A stretch of DNA of 64,000 nt from Alphaproteobacteria bacterium (GCA_016869535.1 VGDX01000012.1:36918-100917); one strand, 5' to 3'; positions 8,417 through 23,982 are shown, counted from the stretch's first letter. A program made the numbers and translations. Notes: generated from the sequence alone by a model not told the origin.

Positions 8417-8707
8417 TCAATTGCAGTTGATGACGTTGCCGCCGCAGGACCTCATCCTGAGACAGACATTGAACTGGACGCAGCACCGTGTGCCACAGCC
8501 GGCGACATCCGCGGCGGCACTGAGCGATCGTGCCGAGCAAACGGAATTACAGGAGCGCAGATCGTCGACACATACGCGCACACTCTGACTGCCGGGCCCG
8601 CAAGGCGATGGTGTCTGCTGCAACGATTGGATTTGGGCGTGGAGGGACGGCGTGTCGGCGTTAAGGAGGACCAGCAATCCAAGCAGCGCCAGCACAGATC
8701 TGATCAT
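8417..8707 (-). CDS. Small cysteine-rich exported protein
   Basis: The 96-residue product starts with a clear signal peptide (VLALLGLLVLLNADTPSLHA, likely cut after LHA). The mature part of about 71 residues has ten cysteines, including CC and C-x3-C spacings, ending SCGGNVINC. Such density suggests a disulfide-stabilised extracytoplasmic peptide. The ATG at 8707 has only a weak ribosome binding site. It converges on the 7205 gene, the two ends being 12 bases apart. No known family was recognised. Confidence 0.5.
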   Translation of the reverse strand: MIRSVLALLGLLVLLNADTPSLHAQIQSLQQTPSPCGPGSQSVRVCVDDLRSCNSVCSARSLSAAADVAGCGTRCCVQFNVCLRMRSCGGNVINCN

Positions 8708-8759
8708 GTTGGTCCGCCGCCAAGAAGCCCCGTTTGTGACGGCTGATAGCCTGAGCTGA

Positions 8760-8835
8760 TGGTGCCGGCTGGAGGATTCGAACCCCCGACCTACTGATTA
8801 CAAATCAGCCGCTCTACCAACTGAGCTAAGCCGGC
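8760..8835 (-). tRNA. tRNA-Thr (anticodon UGU)
   Basis: Read leftward the gene begins GCCGGCTTAGCTCAGTTGG and ends with the matching GCCGGC, A discriminator and encoded CCA. The anticodon stem CTGA/TCAG encloses the 7-base loop TTTGTAA with anticodon TGT. The T arm has GGTTCGAATCC. All four stems pair. Confidence 0.96.
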
Positions 8836-8943
8836 CCACACCTGACAAATGGACCGCTTACGGTCAGGCTTCAACCTTTTCGATTCTGACTCTTAGCTTT
8901 GTTCGCGACGATTTTCCACCTGAAGGCAGCGCCCTGTGGATGG

Positions 8944-9366
8944 TTAGCGGCGGCGGCTTGCGAGAAGTCCTGCCGCGAAGGCGATGGCGACCAGAGTGAG
9001 GGGGCTTACCTGCTGCATCGCTTTGCCGAGGCTTTGGTCGATCATGGCCAAGCCTTCGGCAGGCGCGTCCAGCGTGGCTTGCGCCGTTGTCCTGGGCTGC
9101 CGTTCGGAGACACGCATCACTACGATGATCATCACGCCGAGCAAAGCGAGGATAAAGGCAAGAAGGCCAGCGGCGCCTGCCTGCGTGAAGCCGTATACCG
9201 AAATTAGCGCATGGTACGCGGCGACCAGGCCGAAAACGACGGCGGCGATCAACACCGCCACGGCAATACCGATGATTGCGGCCTGACGTAACGAACGGTC
9301 GACCGTTTGCTTGAGGCGTGCCCCCATCTGCAAGGATGAAAGGAGCGTTAGCGCGAGGCGGAGCAT
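8944..9366 (-). CDS. Holin-superfamily-III-like membrane protein
   Basis: The 140-residue protein resembles the DUF1469/'Actinobacterial Holin-X' family: a short N-terminal amphipathic part, two long membrane segments (IIGIAVAVLIAAVVFGLVAA and GLLAFILALLGVMIIVVM), then a charged region and a C-terminal hydrophobic stretch before the terminal ASRRR. Despite the family name there is no phage context. It lies 9 bases after the DUF883 gene on the same strand, a frequent pairing in Hyphomicrobiales, where both are stress-associated membrane proteins. Role inferred from family and context only. Confidence 0.75.
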   Translation of the reverse strand: MLRLALTLLSSLQMGARLKQTVDRSLRQAAIIGIAVAVLIAAVVFGLVAAYHALISVYGFTQAGAAGLLAFILALLGVMIIVVMRVSERQPRTTAQATLDAPAEGLAMIDQSLGKAMQQVSPLTLVAIAFAAGLLASRRR

Positions 9367-9375
9367 CGAAATTGC

Positions 9376-9630
9376 CTAACGACGGGTGAAAACGCCGAAC
9401 AGGAAGCCAAGCCCCGCAGCGATGGCGACAGCCGTCAGGGGATTCTGCTTGATGGCCTCCTCGGCGTCGTGTGCCGCTTCGACCGCTTTATCCTGCGCCT
9501 TGTTCATCTGCTTTGCGGCGATGTTTTTCACTGTCGAGGTCAGGTTTTGCACGTCGGTTCGGATTGCGTCCAGCTGCTTGGCCAAGTCTTCGGCATCGCG
9601 CTTGACGCTCGTGCTATCGGTTGACGACAT
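9376..9630 (-). CDS. DUF883 (ElaB/YqjD-type) membrane-anchored protein
   Basis: The 84-residue product has an amphipathic coiled-coil-like N-terminal part (DAEDLAKQLDAIRTDVQNL) and a C-terminal glycine-rich membrane segment AVAIAAGLGFLFGVFTRR, the hallmark of DUF883. E. coli members are inner-membrane, stationary-phase, ribosome-associated proteins. I chose the ATG at 9630, which has a strong AGGAAGGA ribosome binding site, over an upstream in-frame start at 9768. It heads a two-gene unit with the holin-III-like gene and has an EcfG-type promoter motif upstream. Confidence 0.85.
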   Translation of the reverse strand: MSSTDSTSVKRDAEDLAKQLDAIRTDVQNLTSTVKNIAAKQMNKAQDKAVEAAHDAEEAIKQNPLTAVAIAAGLGFLFGVFTRR

Positions 9631-9676
9631 GGGGGGAATCCTTCCTGGGAAAGCTTGGGGGGTCCGGGTCTGGAGC

Positions 9677-9702
9677 AACTCTATGCGATTGAGCTTCGTT
9701 CC
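9677..9702 (-). promoter_or_regulatory. EcfG-type general-stress promoter motif
   Basis: Read leftward, GGAAC (9698-9702) is followed after 17 bases by AGTT (9677-9680). The alphaproteobacterial general stress sigma factor EcfG recognises GGAAC-N16/17-CGTT; only the C is changed. It lies about 50 bases upstream of the DUF883 start codon, and the controlled genes are of a type often in EcfG regulons. Confidence 0.5.
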
Positions 9703-9878
9703 ATGAAGGTGTTTTCTCGCCAAGCCTTTGCCGGCGCAAGTTGACAGGTTCACGACCGTGACTGTCAAGGGACCTTACAGGCCGGATTTATGTTGATGAG
9801 CGAGATGGTTACCGGGCGCCCCGCATTGCGCGAATCGGCTATGATCTTTAAGATTCGGAGCTCGGGAAGGGGGCTGGC

Positions 9879-10202
9879 ATGGACGGCTATAAACCGGGAC
9901 TTGCGGTCTTGGCTGCGGCTTGCGCCTTCATCGCTTTGACGCCTGTATCGGCTCACGCCCAAGGCGCGGGTGCGACTGCGATGGCGCTGGGCAGCTCCCA
10001 AATTGCCGGCGCATCGCCGGTGCACCGCATCACCGTGCATCGCAAGCGGGTTAGCTCCTTCTATTGCTATCCGCGTAAATATTGGTGGTTCTACCGGCCC
10101 TATACGACGGACCCGCAAAACCATGCGCGGTGCATGCCCTATTTCCATTATCTCGGCCCGGGCTATGGCCGCGGCGCCAAGGGTGGCGGGGACCCGAAAT
10201 AG
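9879..10202 (+). CDS. Small exported protein of unknown function
   Basis: The 107-residue product has a signal peptide (LAVLAAACAFIALTPVSAHA, likely cut after AHA). The mature part is rich in aromatic residues, with the strands FYCYPRKYWWFYRPY and ARCMPYFHYLGPGYG containing two cysteines that could pair. The ATG at 9879 follows a GGGAAGGGGG ribosome binding site. It is convergent with rlmB, 5 bases apart. Similar small Tyr/Trp/Cys-rich exported proteins occur in Hyphomicrobiales without known function. Confidence 0.6.
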   Translation: MDGYKPGLAVLAAACAFIALTPVSAHAQGAGATAMALGSSQIAGASPVHRITVHRKRVSSFYCYPRKYWWFYRPYTTDPQNHARCMPYFHYLGPGYGRGAKGGGDPK

Positions 10203-10207
10203 ACTGC

Positions 10208-11002
10208 CTATGTTTGCGCTTTGAGGCTTGCCCAGTGGAGCGCGATTGCGGCCGCGTTTGACACGTTGAGGCTTGCCAGCGCGCCTTGTGTGGTGATGCG
10301 GCAGAACCGGTCGCAATGTTCTCGCGTGAGATGGCGTAAGCCTCTGCCTTCGGCCCCAAGCACGAGTGCAAGCGGCTTCGTCAACACGGCAGTCTCCAGC
10401 GCCTCGCTACCTTCCTCGCCCAGCCCGACGCGCAAATAGCCCCGTTCGCCAAGTTCGGCGAGCGTCTGGGCGAGATTTTTCACGAGCACGATCGGTACGG
10501 TGTCCAGCGCCCCGCTCGCCGCCTTGGCGAGGGCGCCGGAAAGCGGCGGACTGTGCCGCTCGGTCAGCACCACGCCGGATGCGCCGAAGGCAGCCGCTGA
10601 TCGCAAGACCGCGCCGACATTTTGCGGATCCGTCACCTGATCGAGCACCAGCACCACGCCGTCAGCATTGAGATCGTCGAGGTCTGCCGTCTCAAGGGGG
10701 TCCGTCTCGAGCATCACACCCTGATGCACGGTGTCGGACCCCAAGAGCCGATCGAGTTCTTTGGGACTCGCTGGCGTCGGTGTCACCTTGCGCTCGGCCA
10801 GTGCCCCCGCCAGCCGTTGCGTGGCATTTTCGGTGGCGAGCAAGCGGATCACCGGCCGATCAGGGTTGGCGAGCGCGGCCTCGACCGCATGCAGCCCATA
10901 AAGCAGGACCCGGTCGCTGCCGGCCTGCCCGCGCTTGTGGCGCTGCCTGCCATGCCGAGCGCCAGGTGAAGGCTTGAAATTCCTTGGCTTTTGGCGCCGC
11001 AT
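10208..11002 (-). CDS. rlmB: 23S rRNA 2'-O-methyltransferase RlmB / TrmH family
   Basis: SpoU/TrmH-family enzymes methylate ribose 2'-OH groups through a knotted fold; RlmB modifies 23S rRNA G2251 (E. coli numbering). The 264-residue product has an N-terminal substrate-binding domain (YGLHAVEAALAN) and the three SpoU motifs: DQVTDPQNVGAVLRSAAAFG, LGAEGRGLRHL and LASLNVSNAAAIALH. The basic N-terminal tail of about 30 residues is an extension. The ATG at 11002 faces the tRNA cluster divergently. Assignment to RlmB rather than another SpoU enzyme rests on overall layout and is probable, not certain. Confidence 0.85.
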   Translation of the reverse strand: MRRQKPRNFKPSPGARHGRQRHKRGQAGSDRVLLYGLHAVEAALANPDRPVIRLLATENATQRLAGALAERKVTPTPASPKELDRLLGSDTVHQGVMLETDPLETADLDDLNADGVVLVLDQVTDPQNVGAVLRSAAAFGASGVVLTERHSPPLSGALAKAASGALDTVPIVLVKNLAQTLAELGERGYLRVGLGEEGSEALETAVLTKPLALVLGAEGRGLRHLTREHCDRFCRITTQGALASLNVSNAAAIALHWASLKAQT

Positions 11003-11093
11003 GGAAAATGACCTATCTAATGCGGGTTAGAGGCTCAGAGCCTCGAGGGCCCGGAAAGGGTAGCATTTTCAGCGTATCTTGCCGGATTTGCAG

Positions 11094-11122
11094 TTGACAC
11101 AGCCCTGCCTGCTACCCATAAA
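11094..11122 (+). promoter_or_regulatory. Candidate promoter upstream of the tRNA cluster
   Basis: TTGACA (11094-11099), a perfect -35 hexamer, is followed after 17 bases by CATAAA (11117-11122). Transcription would begin near 11129. An intrinsic terminator lies only about 10 bases beyond, so it would yield either a very short RNA or read through into the tRNAs. Confidence 0.45.
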
Positions 11123-11138
11123 ACCGTTAAATGGCGGA

Positions 11139-11167
11139 CCCTGCCGGCCTTTCGGCGGGGCGTTTTT
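11139..11167 (+). terminator. Intrinsic terminator before the tRNA-Tyr gene
   Basis: CCCTGCC pairs with GGCGGGG (one T-G wobble) around an 8-base loop and is followed by CGTTTTT. It lies in the 204-base gap between divergent rlmB and tRNA-Tyr. No rightward gene precedes it in this gap; apart from a GAGGCTC/GAGCCTC hairpin at 11030-11044, nothing else was seen there. Confidence 0.65.
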
Positions 11168-11206
11168 GCTTGGTTACAACCACCAGTCAATCCATCTGAT
11201 CTCGAA

Positions 11207-11291
11207 GGAGGGGTGCCCGAGTGGCTAAAGGGGACGGGCTGTAAACCCGTTGGCTATGCCTACGTAGGTTCGAATCCTACCCCCTCCACCA
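11207..11291 (+). tRNA. tRNA-Tyr (anticodon GUA)
   Basis: A class II tRNA with long variable arm: acceptor GGAGGGG/CCCCTCC, anticodon stem ACGGG/CCCGT around loop CTGTAAA (anticodon GTA), T arm GTAGGTTCGAATCCTAC and encoded CCA. Length 85 with CCA. Confidence 0.97.
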
Positions 11292-11317
11292 CCACTCACT
11301 TTAAGAGCCGGATGGAT

Positions 11318-11391
11318 GCGGGTGTAGCTCAATGGTAGAGCAGCAGCCTTCCAAGCTGACGACGAGGGTTCGATTCCCTTCACCCGCTCCA
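11318..11391 (+). tRNA. tRNA-Gly (anticodon UCC)
   Basis: Acceptor GCGGGTG/CACCCGC, D arm GCTCAATGGTAGAGC, anticodon loop CTTCCAA with anticodon TCC, T loop TTCGATT, encoded CCA. It follows tRNA-Tyr by 26 bases. Confidence 0.97.
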
Positions 11392-11393
11392 GG

Positions 11394-11436
11394 TCAGGTG
11401 TCAGGTGCCAGGGATCACTTGGTAGCTGACACCTGA
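11394..11436. repeat. Palindromic TCAGGTGTCAG element between tRNAs
   Basis: The arms TCAGGTGTCAG (11394-11404) and CTGACACCTGA (11426-11436) pair perfectly over 11 bp around a 21-base loop. The element fills the space between tRNA-Gly and tRNA-Trp. A related sequence (CAGGTGTCAGGT) occurs after rpoC at 23273-23284, which suggests a dispersed family of palindromic elements. Confidence 0.6.
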
Positions 11437-11438
11437 AT

Positions 11439-11515
11439 AGGAGTGTAGCTCAACTGGCTAGAGCACCGGTCTCCAAAACCGGGGGTTGGGGGTTCGAGTC
11501 CCTCCACTCCTGCCA
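11439..11515 (+). tRNA. tRNA-Trp (anticodon CCA)
   Basis: Acceptor AGGAGTG/CACTCCT, anticodon stem CCGGT/ACCGG around loop CTCCAAA (anticodon CCA), T loop TTCGAGT, G discriminator and encoded CCA. It lies 48 bases before secE, a conserved arrangement in alphaproteobacteria. Confidence 0.97.
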
Positions 11516-11563
11516 AGATCGAGACGCGAAAGAAGGCCGGACTGGACGCGGCAAGGAATAGAG

Positions 11564-11761
11564 ATGGCGAGGACGAATCCCTTCGAGTTCATTCAGCAGG
11601 TGCGGACCGAAGTGTCCAAGGTCACCTGGCCGACACGCAAGGAAACGGTGATCACCACCATCATGGTGCTCATCATGTCCGTCGTGGCGGCATTGTTCTT
11701 CCTCGCCGGTGATTGGGTGTTGAGCAATATCGTCACGTTCATTTTGGGTTTCGGCCGTTAG
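11564..11761 (+). CDS. secE: SecE, preprotein translocase subunit
   Basis: SecE clamps SecY in the SecYEG protein-export channel of the inner membrane. The 65-residue short form has the conserved amphipathic segment RTEVSKVTWPTRKET followed by one membrane helix (IMVLIMSVVAALFFLAGDWV), as in other alphaproteobacteria, which lack the two extra helices of enterobacterial SecE. I chose the ATG at 11564 with AAGGAA upstream; the frame runs back into tRNA-Trp, which cannot be coding. nusG follows by 22 bases. Confidence 0.95.
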   Translation: MARTNPFEFIQQVRTEVSKVTWPTRKETVITTIMVLIMSVVAALFFLAGDWVLSNIVTFILGFGR

Positions 11762-11783
11762 GCAAGGGTGAATTTCTGCTCCG

Positions 11784-12314
11784 ATGACAATGCGCTGGTA
11801 CATCGTTCACGCCTATTCGAACTTCGAGCGGAAGGTCGCCGAGTCGATCAAAGAGCGCGCCGTGTCTGCCGGTCTTGCCGACAAGTTCGCCGAAGTGCTG
11901 GTGCCGATGGAGGAGGTCGTGGAAATGCGGCGCGGCCGCAAGATCGCCTCCGAGCGCAAATTCTTTCCGGGCTATGTGCTGGTCAAGATGGAGCTCGATG
12001 ACGAGAGCTATCATCTGATCAAATCGACGCCGAAGGTCACCGGCTTTCTCGGTACCGATAACAAGCCGATCCCGATCACCGAGGAGGAAGCGGGCCGCAT
12101 CCTCCAGCAGGTTCAGGAAGGCGTCGAGCGGCCCAAGCCGTCGGTCACTTTCGAGATTGGCGAGCAGGTACGCGTGGCAGACGGGCCGTTCGCTTCGTTC
12201 AACGGCCTGGTTGAGGAAGTGGACGAGGAGCGGGCGCGGCTCAAAGTAGCGGTTTCGATCTTCGGCCGGGCGACTCCGGTCGAGCTCGAATACGCGCAAG
12301 TAGAAAAGCTGTAG
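11784..12314 (+). CDS. nusG: NusG transcription elongation/termination factor
   Basis: NusG binds RNA polymerase, reduces pausing, and links it to Rho and the ribosome. The 176-residue product has the NGN domain ([29 protein letters not shown]) and a C-terminal KOW domain ([19 protein letters not shown]). Length is standard. It sits between secE and rplK as usual in bacteria, and the 18-residue spacing to rplK implies a shared transcript. Confidence 0.97.
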   Translation: MTMRWYIVHAYSNFERKVAESIKERAVSAGLADKFAEVLVPMEEVVEMRRGRKIASERKFFPGYVLVKMELDDESYHLIKSTPKVTGFLGTDNKPIPITEEEAGRILQQVQEGVERPKPSVTFEIGEQVRVADGPFASFNGLVEEVDEERARLKVAVSIFGRATPVELEYAQVEKL

Positions 12315-12331
12315 GACGCGGGACAAGAAGA

Positions 12332-12760
12332 ATGGCGAAGAAAATCGACGGTTACATCAAGCTCCAGGTTCCGGCGGGACAGGCCAATCCCTCGCCGCCG
12401 ATCGGGCCTGCGCTCGGGCAGCGCGGCGTGAACATCCCGGAGTTCTGCAAGCAGTTCAACGCGGCGACGCAGAAGCTCGAGCCGGGATCGCCGATCCCGA
12501 CCGTCATCACCGTCTATTCCGATCGCTCGTTTTCTTTCGAGATGAAGACACCGCCCGCGTCCTTTCTCTTGAAGAAGGCGGCGAAGATCGGCAAGGGCTC
12601 GAAGACGCCGGGCATCGATGGTGTGGGCAGCGTGACGCAGGCGCAGCTTAGAGAGATTGCCGAGATCAAGATGAAGGATTTGAACGCCAACACCGTCGAG
12701 CAGGCGATGAAGATCATCGCCGGTTCCGCCCGCTCGATGGGATTAGAGGTGCAGGAGTAG
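12332..12760 (+). CDS. rplK: Ribosomal protein uL11
   Basis: L11 forms the GTPase-associated stalk base on 23S rRNA and is the thiostrepton target region. The 142-residue product has the Pro-rich N-terminal domain ([20 protein letters not shown]) and the rRNA-binding C-terminal domain ending [10 protein letters not shown]. The ATG at 12332 has AAGAAG just upstream. It is followed by rplA after 3 bases. Confidence 0.98.
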   Translation: MAKKIDGYIKLQVPAGQANPSPPIGPALGQRGVNIPEFCKQFNAATQKLEPGSPIPTVITVYSDRSFSFEMKTPPASFLLKKAAKIGKGSKTPGIDGVGSVTQAQLREIAEIKMKDLNANTVEQAMKIIAGSARSMGLEVQE

Positions 12761-12763
12761 GCT

Positions 12764-13462
12764 ATGAGCAAGCCAGGCAAGAGATTTCGCGCCGCGAACG
12801 ATCCGATCGACCACGACAAGCTCTATGCGATCGAGGAAGCGGTGAAGCTGATCAAGAACGGCGCCAAAGCGAAATTCGACGAGACCATCGAGATCGCGAT
12901 GAATCTGAGCGTTGATCCGCGTCACGCCGACCAGATGGTGCGCGGCGTCTGCCAATTGCCGCATGGCTCCGGGCGCAAGCTTCGCGTCGCCGTGTTCGCC
13001 AAGGGTGCCAAGGCCGATGAAGCCAAAGCAGCCGGCGCCGATCTGGTCGGCGCCGAGGAACTGGTGGAGCAGGTACAGAAGGGTGTCATCGATTTCGACC
13101 GCTGCATCGCCACGCCGGACATGATGCCGCTGGTCGGACGCCTGGGTAAGGTGCTCGGCCCGCGCGGACTAATGCCCAATCCCAAGGTCGGCACCGTCAC
13201 GAACGATCTGGGGCCTGCCGTGAGCGCCGCCAAAGGCGGTGCCGTTGAATTTCGCGTCGAGAAGGCCGGTCTCATCCATGCCGGCGTCGGTAAAGCGAGC
13301 TTCACCGAGGAAGCTTTGGTGGAGAATATCCGCGCCTTCACCGATGCGGTGATGAAGTCCAAGCCATCCGGCGCCAAAGGAGCTTTCGTCAAGCGCATGG
13401 CCGTCTCCTCGACCATGGGGCCGGGGGTGAAGATCGAGCCAACGAGTCTTGGCGCGCGATGA
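12764..13462 (+). CDS. rplA: Ribosomal protein uL1
   Basis: L1 builds the mobile stalk at the ribosomal E site and in many bacteria represses its own rplK-rplA message. The 232-residue product has the L1 signature [16 protein letters not shown] and the C-terminal [18 protein letters not shown]. Length is standard. The ATG at 12764 follows the rplK stop by 3 bases, implying coupling. Confidence 0.98.
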   Translation: MSKPGKRFRAANDPIDHDKLYAIEEAVKLIKNGAKAKFDETIEIAMNLSVDPRHADQMVRGVCQLPHGSGRKLRVAVFAKGAKADEAKAAGADLVGAEELVEQVQKGVIDFDRCIATPDMMPLVGRLGKVLGPRGLMPNPKVGTVTNDLGPAVSAAKGGAVEFRVEKAGLIHAGVGKASFTEEALVENIRAFTDAVMKSKPSGAKGAFVKRMAVSSTMGPGVKIEPTSLGAR

Positions 13463-13474
13463 GTTTTTGAGTTT

Positions 13475-13495
13475 CGGGACTGAAATTCAGTCCCG
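13475..13495. repeat. Inverted repeat behind rplA
   Basis: CGGGACTGAA and TTCAGTCCCG are perfect inverted arms separated by one base, 12 bases after the rplA stop. As RNA it would fold into a hairpin of about 8 bp with a 5-base loop. No T-run follows, so a processing site or transcription pause is as likely as a terminator. Confidence 0.5.
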
Positions 13496-13672
13496 GAGGA
13501 TCGCCTCGAAAGAAGTGATCCAAACCTGTCCGAGATTGCAGGTGCGGGAAACCGCTTAAGCCTTTTGGCCTGCATGAGACGGGAGACAGACGGTTCAAAG
13601 ATGCGGGCGACCGCATTCTGGAGATCGGTTTGAACCTCGTAGGTAGCTCTTGCGCATTTGGCGCATGGGCAG

Positions 13673-13717
13673 GACAGGCAACAGAGCGCCGCTTGAAAGC
13701 GGGGACGCATGCCTGTC
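13673..13717 (+). promoter_or_regulatory. Candidate L10 leader in the rplA-rplJ gap
   Basis: The 327-base gap before rplJ has no gene. It contains a nested hairpin: outer arms GACAGGCA (13673-13680) and TGCCTGTC (13710-13717), inner arms CCGCTT and AAGCGG. Another stem GGCC/GGCC lies at about 13751-13770 just before the rplJ ribosome binding site. In many bacteria L10(L12)4 binds a structured leader here and represses rplJ-rplL translation. The structure is seen; identity as L10 leader is inferred from position. Confidence 0.5.
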
Positions 13718-13789
13718 TCCCGTGCATCTCGCGGCATTGTGTAGCCGACGGCCGGGATCGGACCTGGCCGCTAACAGACGGAGTGAGCA

Positions 13790-14302
13790 GTGGAAAGAGC
13801 TGAGAAGCGCGAAGTCGTGACGGCGCTTCACGATAGCCTCGCCAAAACTGGCGTGGTTGTCGTGGCTCACTATGCGGGCCTTACGGTCGCCGACATGACC
13901 AAACTGCGCAGCGACATGCGAAGCGCTGGCGGTCAGGTCAAGGTGGCCAAGAACAGGCTCGTAAAGCTCGCGCTCGAAGGCACCGACGCCAAGGGCATCG
14001 CGGATTTGCTGAAGGGGCCGACTTGCCTCGCATTTTCCGAAGATCCCGTGGCGGCGCCGAAAGTTGCCGTCAAGTTCGCCAAGGGGAACGAGAAGTTCAT
14101 CATCCTCGGCGGCGCGATGGGAACCCAGGTGCTCGATGCCAAGGGCGTGAATTCGCTCGCCAGCCTGCCATCGCTCGACGAGCTCCGCGGCAAGCTGATC
14201 GGTCTCATTCAAGCGCCGGCGAGCAAGATCGCCCGCATCGTGAATGAGCCCGGCAGCCAGCTCGCGAGGGTGTTCGGGGCTTATGGCAACAAGGCAGCTT
14301 AG
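13790..14302 (+). CDS. rplJ: Ribosomal protein uL10
   Basis: L10 anchors L7/L12 dimers to the ribosome stalk. The 170-residue product begins [17 protein letters not shown] and has the typical [17 protein letters not shown] and [11 protein letters not shown] blocks; the C-terminal helix binds L7/L12. The start is GTG at 13790, the only start that gives the family N-terminus, with GGAG upstream. rplL follows by 38 bases. Confidence 0.97.
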   Translation: MERAEKREVVTALHDSLAKTGVVVVAHYAGLTVADMTKLRSDMRSAGGQVKVAKNRLVKLALEGTDAKGIADLLKGPTCLAFSEDPVAAPKVAVKFAKGNEKFIILGGAMGTQVLDAKGVNSLASLPSLDELRGKLIGLIQAPASKIARIVNEPGSQLARVFGAYGNKAA

Positions 14303-14340
14303 GAACCAATACGCGTAATCGAACGTACGAGGATAAACCG

Positions 14341-14715
14341 ATGGCAGATTTGCAGAAAATTGTGGACGATTTGTCGGGCCTGACAGTGCTCGAGGCGGCC
14401 GAGCTCGCCAAATTGCTCGAAGAGAAATGGGGCGTTTCGGCCGCAGCTCCCGTAGCCATGATGGCCGCGGGCGGCGGCGGCGAAGCTGCCGCGGTGGAGG
14501 AGAAGACCGAATTCACCGTGGTCCTCGCCGCAGCCGGCGCCCAAAAGATCAATGTGATCAAAGAGGTACGGGCAATCACCGGCCTTGGCCTCAAAGAGGC
14601 AAAGGATCTCGTTGAAGGCGCGCCGAAGCCCGTGAAGGAAGGCGTGAACAAGGACGAGGCCGACAAGATCAAGAAACAGCTCGAAGCGGCTGGAGCCACT
14701 GTTGAGCTGAAGTAG
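14341..14715 (+). CDS. rplL: Ribosomal protein bL12 (L7/L12)
   Basis: L7/L12 dimers recruit translational GTPases to the ribosome. The 124-residue acidic protein has the N-terminal dimerisation helices ([20 protein letters not shown]), an Ala/Gly-rich hinge at about 35-50, and the factor-binding C-terminal domain ([20 protein letters not shown]; ending GATVELK). It is separated from rpoB by 144 bases holding a large hairpin. Confidence 0.98.
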   Translation: MADLQKIVDDLSGLTVLEAAELAKLLEEKWGVSAAAPVAMMAAGGGGEAAAVEEKTEFTVVLAAAGAQKINVIKEVRAITGLGLKEAKDLVEGAPKPVKEGVNKDEADKIKKQLEAAGATVELK

Positions 14716-14717
14716 AA

Positions 14718-14777
14718 TGGGTTGAAAGGCGCCCGGGAGACCCTATATCTGGGGGTCGACCCGGGCCCCTAAACCCA
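14718..14777 (+). promoter_or_regulatory. Three-part hairpin between rplL and rpoB
   Basis: Three nested stems are visible: TGGGTT/AACCCA (14718-14723 with 14772-14777), GCCCGGG/CCCGGGC (14731-14737 with 14760-14766) and GACCC/GGGTC (14739-14743 with 14753-14757). There is no terminal T-run. In E. coli the same junction has an attenuator and an RNase III site that set the ratio of stalk proteins to polymerase subunits; this element could do the same. Confidence 0.6.
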
Positions 14778-14859
14778 ACCAATTATGAAGTCTCCCCAGA
14801 GCCTCCGCTTTACGAGCGGAGTTTCCGGCGAGCCGTCGCGACGACCCTAAGAGGACCAT

Positions 14860-23255
<8,396 letters not shown>

Positions 23256-23278
23256 TCTTGGGTGTCAAAACCAGGTGT

Positions 23279-23330
23279 CAGGTATCGGGCTCTCGTTATT
23301 ACCGATACCAGACGCCCGATACCTGTTTTT
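23279..23330 (+). terminator. Intrinsic terminator after rpoC, built from a repeat element
   Basis: CAGGTATCGGGC (23279-23290) pairs over 12 bp with GCCCGATACCTG (23314-23325), followed by TTTTT. The loop contains GGTATC/GATACC-like sub-repeats. The left flank CCAGGTGTCAGGT resembles the palindromic element between the tRNA genes at 11394-11436. It would end the secE-to-rpoC transcription block. Confidence 0.8.
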
Positions 23331-23342
23331 CCCCGGAAACCC

Positions 23343-23371
23343 TTGACTATCCAAGAATCGGCCTGATACAA
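23343..23371 (+). promoter_or_regulatory. Candidate promoter of the str operon
   Basis: TTGACT (23343-23348), 17 bases, then ATACAA (23366-23371), directly after the rpoC terminator. It would give a leader of about 220 bases before rpsL. The leader has a GGTTAG/CTAACC hairpin at 23426-23448 and otherwise no recognisable gene or riboswitch. Confidence 0.55.
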
Positions 23372-23598
23372 CGCGCGCACTTTACGCGGCAGGTGGTAGC
23401 CCAAAACTGGTTGCCTTCGGGCGCGGGTTAGACGCTGCCGGACTAACCGGGATCAAATCGGGTCATGATCTTGGGGGCGATGCCCTCCAAGGTCCTCTGT
23501 ATTGAACGGCTGAAGGATGCGGATCCGGTGAGGTTCGCGCTTCGGCTCTAGTGATGTGGGCTTTTGCCCCGTTAAAGGATTGAAAGAAAAGGCTGAAG

Positions 23599-23970
23599 AT
23601 GCCGACGATACAACAGCTGATCCGCAAGCCGCGCCAAAGGCCGGTTAAGCGGAACAAGGTGCCGGCGATGCAGTCCTGCCCGCAAAAGCGGGGGGTCTGT
23701 ACGCGCGTCTACACCACGACCCCGAAGAAGCCCAATTCGGCGCTTCGCAAGGTCGCGCGCGTGCGCCTCACCAATCAGCTCGAGGTGACGAGTTACATCC
23801 CTGGAGAAGGGCATAACCTGCAAGAGCATTCGGTGGTGATGATCAGGGGCGGGCGCGTGAAAGACCTTCCGGGCGTACGCTACCACATCATTCGCGGCGT
23901 GCTCGACACCCAAGGCGTCAGCGCCCGCAGGCAAAGGCGATCGAAATACGGAGCCAAACGACCCAAGTAA
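23599..23970 (+). CDS. rpsL: Ribosomal protein uS12
   Basis: S12 lies at the decoding centre and controls accuracy. The 123-residue product has [19 protein letters not shown] and [14 protein letters not shown]; the lysines equivalent to E. coli K42 and K87, commonly changed in streptomycin resistance, are intact. The ATG at 23599 has AAAGGCTGAAG upstream. It is first in the str operon and its stop codon sits in the loop of a hairpin. Confidence 0.98.
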   Translation: MPTIQQLIRKPRQRPVKRNKVPAMQSCPQKRGVCTRVYTTTPKKPNSALRKVARVRLTNQLEVTSYIPGEGHNLQEHSVVMIRGGRVKDLPGVRYHIIRGVLDTQGVSARRQRRSKYGAKRPK

Positions 23971-23982
23971 TTGGGTCGTTTT
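23956..23982 (+). terminator. Terminator-like hairpin over the rpsL stop codon
   Basis: AAACGACCCAA (23956-23966) and TTGGGTCGTTT (23971-23981) pair perfectly over 11 bp with loop GTAA, which contains the rpsL TAA stop; a TTTT run ends the stem. A ribosome finishing rpsL would cover the left arm. It may work as a translation-coupled attenuator between rpsL and rpsG-fusA-tuf. Confidence 0.65.

Noticed and set aside
8944..9366. Prophage remnant suggested by the holin-like protein
   Set aside because: No integrase, lysin, capsid or attachment-site repeat is nearby; this holin-superfamily protein is a common chromosomal partner of DUF883.
11003..11206. Possible T-box or amino-acid riboswitch before tRNA-Tyr
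   Set aside because: There is a promoter-like and a terminator-like element, but no T-box sequence or stem I pattern, and no aminoacyl-tRNA synthetase gene follows.
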